Positions 56,976-64,000 of a DNA stretch of 64,000 bases are shown here, one piece after another. Source of the stretch: a virus. A model generated the notes under the pieces. It worked only from the letters and a program-made list of their open reading frames with translations. It was not told where the DNA came from and did not search any database. The DNA lies in IMG/VR virus record IMGVR_UViG_3300037245_002163, positions 1-64,000 of that record; one strand, 5' to 3'. How positions within the stretch are numbered: position 1 is the stretch's first letter; each line of letters opens with the position of its first letter. The position numbers and the translations under genes are program-made.

Positions 56976-57193
56976 TCCACACGCCGTTCCATGATGTGAT
57001 CTTCGGGGTAGGACTGGACGAGCGCGTAGCTTGTGACTCGCCGGCACGATGGCGAGCACGCGTACAGCTCATACTTCGGATTGCTCTCCGCCCAAAGCGC
57101 GCGCCAGTGCGATGGGATATCTGGTGTACCGTCGTTGTCGGTCGCGGGCTCTTCGGTTTTGCACGCGGCGCACTGCACATAGATCAGGGGCAC
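56954..57193 (-). CDS. Small zinc-ribbon protein
   Basis: 79 residues from GTG 57193. YVQCAACKTEEPATDNDGTP and ELYACSPSCRRV make a two-pair Cys site. Overlaps the DUF7768 gene by 22 nt. CACGAT stands 6 nt before the GTG, a weak example of the leaderless layout. Confidence 0.5.
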   Translation of the reverse strand: MPLIYVQCAACKTEEPATDNDGTPDIPSHWRALWAESNPKYELYACSPSCRRVTSYALVQSYPEDHIMERRVECLTSHA

Positions 57194-57242
57194 TCCGCTA
57201 TCGTGCCTCAGCTCAGGGGCGCGGGTCCAGTTTGGCGCCAGA

Positions 57243-57252
57243 GGATAATGAG
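57243..57252 (+). repeat. Intergenic copy of the dispersed word GGATAATGAG
   Basis: One of nine exact copies; the others are at 19251, 21061, 33283, 39367, 43376, 43717, 60937 (+) and 56904-56913 (-). This is the only copy outside a gene. See the findings. Confidence 0.6.
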
Positions 57253-57340
57253 CCTTCACCGTTGCGTTGGCGTACCCTTGCGGGCAGCATTGTGACGCGC
57301 GCACAACCCAACGGGCGCTAAAAGAGGGAAGGTCTATCCG

Positions 57341-57751
57341 ATGGCAAGAGACAATTACGCACAATCGCAAATTCCGACTTCGCAGGATTCAGTTCCGTAC
57401 GCGGATCACCGGGAGATCGCGCAAGGGCTTGGCCGGCACATGACGGATTCGTTTGTGGGCGAAGTTGTCGGCGCTGGCGGCGCAGGCGGGAGCCTCACGG
57501 GCATCCCATTCGATCCGGCTGTTATCTATCTGAGCGAGGCCACTGGTCCCGCATTGCAGCTCCAGCTTCCGGGCTCGGCTGCAAAGGTGGATCTCAACAT
57601 GATCACGGGTGCCGCGGCAGGAACCGCGATCCCCGATGCAACCCAAGAGGTAGATGGCACCTGGACCATCGCTCTTCCGACCGCGCTCGCGCCCGATGGC
57701 GATACCGTGTCGGCGTGGTGCTTGGGCTTTAGCTCAAACAACAGTCTCTAA
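57341..57751 (+). CDS. Small putative virion protein
   Basis: 136 residues, ribosome binding site GGGAAGG 8 nt before ATG. Gly/Ala-rich with GEVVGAGGAGGSLTGIPFDP, then a small beta domain (LQLQLPGSAAKVDLNMITGA). First gene of the plus-strand head-region group facing away from the terminase. Perhaps a decoration protein. Confidence 0.5.
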   Translation: MARDNYAQSQIPTSQDSVPYADHREIAQGLGRHMTDSFVGEVVGAGGAGGSLTGIPFDPAVIYLSEATGPALQLQLPGSAAKVDLNMITGAAAGTAIPDATQEVDGTWTIALPTALAPDGDTVSAWCLGFSSNNSL

Positions 57752-57841
57752 TCGGGGGATCGTCCGTACGCGTGCTTCGCAAATCAGATTCGGGGGAATC
57801 CGAGGCGCATGAATGAAGCCGCGTACGGGCGGTGATTTTTC

Positions 57842-60800
57842 GTGGCCTTTCGCAAAGCAGAACGCTCGCGTTGGCACACCAACGCTTCGTCGGGCTTCCC
57901 GACGATGGCCCCCACGAACAAGATTCGTGCGCGCCTTGCTGCGGGCAAGGGGGGACTTTTAGACCCCCAACTTGTCGCGAACCGCATCTTTCGGCAGAAC
58001 ATGACCACGGAGGATGCTCCGCTGCCCCGGCATATCGTCACCCTAGAAGACGTGACCGCCGGCTTGGGGCTCGACTCCGCCGATGAGCAAGCGGTCCAGC
58101 GGCTCATCGTTGATACCAACGCGCACTTCGACCAGACCCAGCAAACGCAACGCATCGCGCTCGCTCGCGAACGCTTTGTGACCACGCTGCGGGCCATGCC
58201 GTATATCAGTTCCGACATTCGCATGGAGCTAACCAAGCGCGTGATCGCGTACTGGCGCCGAACCGTGCAAACCGACTACGGCAAGGTGCCCACGATCCGG
58301 TCGATCGCGGTCAAGAGCGAGCCCACGCTAGTGATCGGCGCGGAATTGCGCAAAGCAGGGGCCTACGTCGGGCCTAGGGGCGGCAAATGGGCCGATGCGA
58401 AGCACACTATACCTTGGAAAGACCCCGTTTTAGAGCGCAAACGGAGCCTGTTGACGCAAGTCGAGGGCGGTCTCACGGCTGCCACCCGCTCAGCGAGCCG
58501 ATCGCTCGACTCACGGGACGATGATGCCATGCGCGCGGCCGGTCACGACGTGCGCATGGTCCGTGAACGCTTGGCGCGGGTCGCTGGGGAGCATGAGATC
58601 CACGCCAAGAGCCCCGGCACGCTCGGAAAGCAGTACCGGACGCTCGACAAGCGGCTCAAAGGGCTTGAAGCGGAGCTGCGGGGCACGCCATCGAAGGAAA
58701 TGGAAGCCGCGGCAACGAAGACGATCCGTTCGGAGCTGACGGCCGACTCACGGGACGAGCAATACCGCACGCAAGACACTGATTTCATTCGCGGCGATGG
58801 GTCCGTGGACGAAGCGGCGCTCTTCCAAGAGGCCGGCATGGCACTTCGGGGCCTTCGGTTGCTCCCAGAGCGCGCGAACCTTACGTGGCTCCGCAAGCTC
58901 GTCAAAAAAGAAGCCGCGTTGCATGAGCGCAAGGTTACCAAGCCGCTCCACCGGCAGCCCAAAAAGAAAAGCTCTGCAAAGCGCGGCTCCGTAGAATGGC
59001 TACTCGCGCAATCGCCTGTAAGCCCCGATCAAGCCAAAGCGCAGCTTGCTAAGTTCGCGCAAGGACAAGAGGCCGATGCGTGGGTCACGCAAAACGGCTT
59101 TCATGTTCGCGTAGGGAGTAAAACCAGTCGTTCGGAAGCGAGCTTTGAACGCGCTATCGGGCAACTCCAAAGTCGCTTGCGCAAGGCCGACAAGATCCCA
59201 GGCGGTCTCGCCGACAAAAAGAAGCCTTCCGACTTCGATTCTAAGAAGCTCGCCGCGGGCGTCAAAGTTGAGATGGAACACACGAGCGATCGTGCCATCG
59301 CGACTGAGATCGCCATGGATCACTTGACCGAAGACCTGGACTACTACGAAAAGCTCGCGACCATCGAGAAGGCGGAGCAGTTCGGGCTCGACTTCACGGG
59401 CGACACGACTCCCAAAGAGGGGCCGCCGGCCGGCTACGCGGCGATTCCCAGCGGCAAGCACGGGGGATACCGCAAACGCGTCGGCGGGAAGTGGCAGTAT
59501 TGGTATCCCGATGGCGCCAAGCCGAAGAGCAAGGGGCGCAAAAAGAAGCGTGCGAAGCGTGAGAACGTGTGGGGACCGTTGTCGCATGAGGCGGTCAATC
59601 AGTGGCGCAAAGACTTCCGCCAAGCCAGCAAGATCCAGAAGCAGATCATGGATGAGGCCGAAACGATCTTCCGGCCGCAGTGGGATGCGTACAACGCGGT
59701 TGAACCATCGAAGCGCGGCTTCTTTGAAGCCGAAGTGCCCGAAGAGTTTGCGGAGCGTTTCTACGAAGCCAAGACCGTCGTGGAAAACATAGGGATGCAG
59801 TTGCGCGGGTGGGCGGCGAGCCACGTGCTTGGGCTAGAGGGCAGAGCCCTACTGACGAAGCCGGAGGATATTCCTGAGATCGGCCGGCGCGACATAGCTA
59901 CCAAGCTGAAAGACTTGCACTTTTCAGGGGGCTTCCCCGAAGCGATGAGCCACAAAGAGAGCGTGACGTACGCGCCCGGTATCGAGATGGGGGAGTACGC
60001 CGCGACAAGTTGGAAGCAGACTCAGCGGCGCGTGCGGGGCTTGCTGAATGCGGTCGACACGTTCATTTCAGATACCCACGCGGGGCAGACAAGTCGCACC
60101 CCGGTCGGGACGTTCAATAAGCAGGGCATTCAGTTCGCCGTACACGGGGAAGGCTTCGAAGGCACGGCCGCGGGGGATGCGGAGATCGCGGGCGTGGTCG
60201 AGACGGCACTCCGGGTCAAAACGAAGCTCGACAAGATGGGGCTCGGCAAGACCATGGACGGGCTGCGCGTGCACGTGCACAACGAAACGCGGCGCTCCGC
60301 CGAAGGGCATGAGCACCAAGGGCGCGAAAACTTCACGACGGCCGGCTATTACAACGTGCAGGACGACCATGTGCGGCTGTTCAACAGCGGGCACACGCAA
60401 CGCGTGGTCACGCATGAGCTAGGGCACCGCGTGTACTACCAGCTCATGGGCAGCAAGGCGCGTGCGGAATGGGCCAACTTCTACGAAAGCCGGCGTGAGA
60501 AGATCACGAATGACGACGTAGAAGAGCTGGCCGACTTGCTCGAAGAAAACTCCGTAGGGCGCCCCAGAGTCAACGTACTCCAGAACCTCAAAGAGCTTGA
60601 AAAGCGGGGCACGCCCGAAGCGAAGCGTCAGAAGTTCCTACTCCAACAGCTAAAGCTCGGCAGCGACAAGCTCGATAAGTGGGGGAACGTGCCGCACTAC
60701 GGGCAGACCGCGGAGCAAATGGGGGAGTCGTTTCGGCAAGCGGTCAAGGCCGGGACCGTCAACGCATCGATCCCCGATGAGTTCGTGACGCAGTATGCGG

Positions 60801-63628
60801 AGACCGACAACGGCGAGTTGTTCGCCGAAGCCTTTGACCACTACGTGCGCAAGGGGCCAAGCTCGTTGAAACCCCGCGTCCGTGATCAGCTTGAACGCGC
60901 GCTGCGGTCGACGGGTATGAAGCTCCAGAAGTCAGAGGATAATGAGCCCATCCTTGTGACCACGCTGAGCAAAGCGGAGCAAGCCGCGCGCGGGGGCAAG
61001 TACATCAAGCGAGTGCCGTACTACGTGAACGGCAAGCGCAAGTTTCGCTACTACTACCGGGAGAGCGCAGCGGCCCGTGACGTGACCGTGGGCGAGACCG
61101 TGAAGCTCGGCAAGCGTGTCGCCGAAGTGCTCGGGATCGACAAAGACGGGAAGATCACGATCCGTGAGGGCAAGCGCAAGCGCACCGTGACCGCCGACCA
61201 GTGGTCGAAGCTCATGGCCAAGCACTACGGGGATCGGTACTTCGAATGGGCGGAGAAGCGGGCTTCGCAGACCGTGAACGCCGTGCTCCGCCACGTGCCC
61301 CGTGAGATGCTGGCTGACTTGAAGGGCTCCGATGCGGAGCGCATGGCGCAGCTCGAAAAGCGGGTGCCCGAAGTCTACGCCAAGCTCCGCGCGAGCTTTC
61401 AGCGTTCCGGGGTGAGCCCGTTCGAAGCGAAGCGCGTGCTTGGCACCGTCCTAGAGCGCAAGGGCTGGGAGCCCGAAGCTCGCGCGGCGGTCATTGGGAA
61501 CGTCATAGAGCACCGGAACATGGCCTACCGCCAGACCATTCAGGGGGCGGAGAACCTAGCCGGCGGCGGCAAGGTCAAGGCGGGTCACGTCCAGGCGATG
61601 GCCGATATCCTCGCTCCGCCCGACAAGTCGCTCAAAGCCGAAGTTGACGACTTGGCAAGTAAGGCTGAAACGGAGCTGGCGGCGCTCAGCGCGGCACTGG
61701 CCAAAGCGCGGGACGGCAGCCCCGAAGATGCGGCAAAAGCCCTAGAGGAAGCTCTCAATAGCCCCGCGATGGCGCGGCTCGCGCTCGTCGCTCAGGCGAT
61801 GCCAGGGCTCAAAGACAAGGCCATCGAGCCGACCCGCGATGCGCTGGCCCAAGTGCAAGCGGTCATTCCGCGCTCTCAGCCGACGCGTGAGGGCGCTTCG
61901 GCCGTGGTGTACGTAGCGGGTGAGAACGGCGCTCCGCGGGCTCTCAAAGCCCGCTACAAGCTCGTAGAAGCCTCTGAGGCCATCGCGTCGCACGACCCCA
62001 ACTCGTTCAAGCAACGGGAGGGGTATCCCGAAGGGGTGCAAGAGCGCGCCTACCATCGGGATCGGGACGAGCAAGCCAAGGTCATGCGGAATGCGAACAA
62101 GCTAAATCCCGCGTTCCTGGTCAATACGAACCCCGATGCGGTCAACGGGCCGCCCATTCTGGACCAGAACGGCGTGGTGCTGGGGGGCAACTCGCGCACC
62201 ATGAGCATGCAACTCGCCTACGAGAAGCATCCCGATCGGGCCAAAGAGCTTCGGGCCTACATGGCAGCCCACGCCCATGAGACCGGGTTCACCCCCGAAG
62301 ACGTGAAGGCGCTGAAAAACCCCGTGCTTGTGCGCGTGGTCGAGACCACGGGCACGGATGACCAGAAGCTCCTAGTGCGGCAAATGAACGAGTCGTTCAC
62401 TCAGGGGATGGACCCGCGAACGATGCAGGTGGCCATGGGCCGCAAGCTGGACGATGCAGCGGTCAAGCAACTTGGCGATTCGATGGAAGCCGACGAGACC
62501 TTGAACGCGTTTCTTGATTCGAAGCGGGCCGAAGGGTTCATCAACGCGCTCACCCGCGTTGGCGTGATCGACCAGCGCAACTCGAATCAGTACATGGTCA
62601 AGGGCACCAAACGGTTGAACGAAGACGGCAAGCAACTGGTCGAGCGCGTGCTTGTCGGGCGCACGGTCGGCGACGCTGACTTGCTCAGCAATACGACCGC
62701 CAAGATCGTCGGGAATATCGCCCGCAGCGTGCCGTTCATGGCGCAAGCCAAGGCGCACGGTGCCACGTATGACCTAGGGGATGATCTCAAAGTCGCACTC
62801 GATCAGTTCAACGATCTGAGCTTCCGGGCTCGGCAAGGGCACCGGGCAGCTCTGAATGCCGACATGAGCGACAAAGAGTTCAAGGGGCTCTTCGCGCAGA
62901 CTGAGATGTTCGGGGAGCGAAACCCCATTCTCGACAACCCCCGCGCCATGACCTTGCTTGAAGTGCTCATCCGCAAGAATGGCCCCCAAAAGATGAGCGC
63001 CGTCTTCCGTGACTACGCTGCGCTCGCTGCCCAGCACCCCGAAGATCAAGACAGCATGTTCGGCGACAAGCCATCGCCCGAAGCGTTGCTAGAGCGGGCC
63101 ATGAAGGGCGACGCTAAGAAGAGCATGGAGCCGACCCTGATCGTCAAGCGCGAGCCCACACTGATCGTCAAGGCCCGTTCGATCCTCACACCGAACATTC
63201 AGGTGGGCGAAGCACGGGGCGCGCCGCGCTTCGACACGCCCCCGATGCCCGACTACCAAGGCATCTATTATCCCCCGGAAGACGAAGACGCCCACAAGCG
63301 CGAGCGGGACCATGCGCAGAACCGCCGCCAAGCCGATGCGGAACGCGCGCGGGGCAAATGGGGCTTCCATGGCAAGGTGCTCAGCGCCAAGCCGGCCATC
63401 AAATGGGAGCTGGACCGGGAGGAAAGCGAGCCCGCGTTCAAGCAACCGAAAGACCGGGAAACAGGCAAGCCGCTCCGCGTGAGCCCCAAGCTGAATGCAC
63501 GCACCCGCGAAGAGAAGGGGAAGCCGACCTACGCGGATGCAGACGTAGAGCTAGAGGGTGAGGGCAAGCCGAAATCAAAGCGGAAAAAGAAGAAGAAGCG
63601 AGTTAGGCTCACAGCGAGGAAACGGTAA
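57842..63628 (+). CDS. Giant polyvalent protein: zincin (HELGH) and DdrB-like ParB domains
   Basis: 1928 residues from GTG (start uncertain). A module AYVGPRGGKWADAKHTIPW lies near 175; GKHGGYRKRVGGKWQYWYP near 540; GGKYIKRVPYYVNGKRKFRY near 1052. VVTHELGHRVYYQ (H858, E859, H862) is a zinc metallopeptidase site. Residues about 1350-1660 hold the DdrB-like ParB fold (DQNGVVLGGNSRTMSMQLAY; VRQMNESFTQGMDPRTMQVA). The C-terminus is Lys/Arg-rich. Such multi-domain polyvalent proteins are thought to be packaged and injected with the DNA to act on the new host. Confidence 0.8.
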   Translation: MAFRKAERSRWHTNASSGFPTMAPTNKIRARLAAGKGGLLDPQLVANRIFRQNMTTEDAPLPRHIVTLEDVTAGLGLDSADEQAVQRLIVDTNAHFDQTQQTQRIALARERFVTTLRAMPYISSDIRMELTKRVIAYWRRTVQTDYGKVPTIRSIAVKSEPTLVIGAELRKAGAYVGPRGGKWADAKHTIPWKDPVLERKRSLLTQVEGGLTAATRSASRSLDSRDDDAMRAAGHDVRMVRERLARVAGEHEIHAKSPGTLGKQYRTLDKRLKGLEAELRGTPSKEMEAAATKTIRSELTADSRDEQYRTQDTDFIRGDGSVDEAALFQEAGMALRGLRLLPERANLTWLRKLVKKEAALHERKVTKPLHRQPKKKSSAKRGSVEWLLAQSPVSPDQAKAQLAKFAQGQEADAWVTQNGFHVRVGSKTSRSEASFERAIGQLQSRLRKADKIPGGLADKKKPSDFDSKKLAAGVKVEMEHTSDRAIATEIAMDHLTEDLDYYEKLATIEKAEQFGLDFTGDTTPKEGPPAGYAAIPSGKHGGYRKRVGGKWQYWYPDGAKPKSKGRKKKRAKRENVWGPLSHEAVNQWRKDFRQASKIQKQIMDEAETIFRPQWDAYNAVEPSKRGFFEAEVPEEFAERFYEAKTVVENIGMQLRGWAASHVLGLEGRALLTKPEDIPEIGRRDIATKLKDLHFSGGFPEAMSHKESVTYAPGIEMGEYAATSWKQTQRRVRGLLNAVDTFISDTHAGQTSRTPVGTFNKQGIQFAVHGEGFEGTAAGDAEIAGVVETALRVKTKLDKMGLGKTMDGLRVHVHNETRRSAEGHEHQGRENFTTAGYYNVQDDHVRLFNSGHTQRVVTHELGHRVYYQLMGSKARAEWANFYESRREKITNDDVEELADLLEENSVGRPRVNVLQNLKELEKRGTPEAKRQKFLLQQLKLGSDKLDKWGNVPHYGQTAEQMGESFRQAVKAGTVNASIPDEFVTQYAETDNGELFAEAFDHYVRKGPSSLKPRVRDQLERALRSTGMKLQKSEDNEPILVTTLSKAEQAARGGKYIKRVPYYVNGKRKFRYYYRESAAARDVTVGETVKLGKRVAEVLGIDKDGKITIREGKRKRTVTADQWSKLMAKHYGDRYFEWAEKRASQTVNAVLRHVPREMLADLKGSDAERMAQLEKRVPEVYAKLRASFQRSGVSPFEAKRVLGTVLERKGWEPEARAAVIGNVIEHRNMAYRQTIQGAENLAGGGKVKAGHVQAMADILAPPDKSLKAEVDDLASKAETELAALSAALAKARDGSPEDAAKALEEALNSPAMARLALVAQAMPGLKDKAIEPTRDALAQVQAVIPRSQPTREGASAVVYVAGENGAPRALKARYKLVEASEAIASHDPNSFKQREGYPEGVQERAYHRDRDEQAKVMRNANKLNPAFLVNTNPDAVNGPPILDQNGVVLGGNSRTMSMQLAYEKHPDRAKELRAYMAAHAHETGFTPEDVKALKNPVLVRVVETTGTDDQKLLVRQMNESFTQGMDPRTMQVAMGRKLDDAAVKQLGDSMEADETLNAFLDSKRAEGFINALTRVGVIDQRNSNQYMVKGTKRLNEDGKQLVERVLVGRTVGDADLLSNTTAKIVGNIARSVPFMAQAKAHGATYDLGDDLKVALDQFNDLSFRARQGHRAALNADMSDKEFKGLFAQTEMFGERNPILDNPRAMTLLEVLIRKNGPQKMSAVFRDYAALAAQHPEDQDSMFGDKPSPEALLERAMKGDAKKSMEPTLIVKREPTLIVKARSILTPNIQVGEARGAPRFDTPPMPDYQGIYYPPEDEDAHKRERDHAQNRRQADAERARGKWGFHGKVLSAKPAIKWELDREESEPAFKQPKDRETGKPLRVSPKLNARTREEKGKPTYADADVELEGEGKPKSKRKKKKKRVRLTARKR

Positions 63629-64000
63629 ATGGCGGGGAGACTACCGATCGGGGACGCGGCTTCGTTGCGTTCCATCATGGAGCGCGGGCTCCAAAAGGGT
63701 AAGGGCGGATGGCAGTCCGTGCCGAAGGGCAAGCACGGCGGGCAGCGCCGTCGCAAGGGCAATTCCTACGAGTACCGCTACCCCGATGGGCAAGGCGGAT
63801 GGCGCAGTAGCCCCGGCCGACGCCAAGCCACTTCCGGCGCCCCGAAGCAGGGCCTAAAGACCCGGCTCGCAAGGCACAAAGAGCAGAAGATCGCCGACAT
63901 GCGCCGCCGTGACAAAGAGGCGGCTGGGAAGCGTTTGGACGCGTCTATCGAAGAGAGCCGTAGGCAGAACGCCGCCCGCGGCCCGGTCACCCGCCGGTCG
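63629..64000 (+). CDS. Basic protein with GKHGG module, 3' truncated by window end
   Basis: ATG 63629 overlaps the stop of the giant gene region (TAAATG); 124 codons are visible with no stop. VPKGKHGGQRRRKGNSYEY, then RYPDGQGGWRS repeats the GKHGG...YPDG module of the upstream protein. Very Arg/Lys-rich; DNA-binding or virion-internal role possible. C-terminus unknown. Confidence 0.6.
   Translation, partial: MAGRLPIGDAASLRSIMERGLQKGKGGWQSVPKGKHGGQRRRKGNSYEYRYPDGQGGWRSSPGRRQATSGAPKQGLKTRLARHKEQKIADMRRRDKEAAGKRLDASIEESRRQNAARGPVTRRS

Noticed and set aside
57841-57905. ATG 57905 as start of the giant protein
   Set aside because: Has no better ribosome binding site than GTG 57842, and the upstream codons look coding; left as the longer form with the start marked uncertain.
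1-64000. CRISPR array, insertion sequence or integrase/attachment site
   Set aside because: No regularly spaced direct repeats, transposase, integrase or tRNA-duplicating att-like sequence was found on reading both strands; repeats present are short words or coding repeats.

Overview
The window is a contiguous piece of a large tailed double-stranded DNA bacteriophage genome (order Caudoviricetes). The evidence is a large terminase, tail and appendage genes, a lysis-type membrane cassette, a complete phage-encoded replication and recombination set, and dense gene packing with many stop/start overlaps. It is GC-rich (about 60 % by eye). Gram-negative-type exported and spanin-like proteins and a DUF3768 protein suggest a proteobacterial host, but the sequence alone does not settle the host. 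There is no integrase and no clear lysogeny module. One small Cro-like HTH protein is present.

Layout. 0-4.7 kb (+): end of the tail/appendage region (lectin-like fibre, Ig-like protein, baseplate-type protein, beta-helix spike). 4.7-6.1 kb (+): four small membrane or exported proteins, probably lysis-associated. 6.5-7.6 kb (-): small regulatory or unknown genes. 8.3-33.4 kb (+): ParB-like protein, UvsW-like helicase, DnaB-like helicase, primase, a MoxR-type ATPase with a VWA/HECGH partner, a sigma-like protein, family A DNA polymerase, gp32-like SSB, UvsX/RecA, a one-chain SbcD-SbcC fusion, a RuvC-like nuclease and a Dam-type methylase. 33.4-40 kb (+): a second set of virion/appendage proteins with mosaic composition, then a patatin-like phospholipase (40-40.9 kb). 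40.9-44.4 kb (+): small accessory genes, several sharing an SDEELT helical motif. 44.4-51.9 kb (mostly -): many small early-type genes, a candidate structured ncRNA, two tRNA-type genes and a peptidyl-tRNA hydrolase (PTH2). 52-54.6 kb (+): small genes including a caspase-like protein. 54.6-57.2 kb (-): large terminase and small genes. 57.3-64 kb (+): a 1928-residue polyvalent protein (zincin HELGH, DdrB-like ParB domain) and the start of a further basic protein.

Two regulatory architectures recur. (1) Ten genes have a TAnnnT-type -10 box ending exactly 6-7 nt before the start codon, which predicts leaderless mRNAs. (2) Five genes share a TTGxxx-N17/18--10 promoter followed by the leader AAGGGA-(A/C)-x-A-x-GACC just before the ATG; three of these carry the palindrome ACGG-N4-CCGT at the -10/spacer boundary, a likely operator. 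The small HTH gene at 14.7 kb is divergent from one member and is the natural candidate regulator.

The 8-33 kb genes together form a replisome and a T4-like recombination system (UvsX, SSB, UvsW, gp46/47-like, possible UvsY). The minus-strand small genes look like an early host-interaction region. The portal and major capsid genes were not found and are presumably outside the window.
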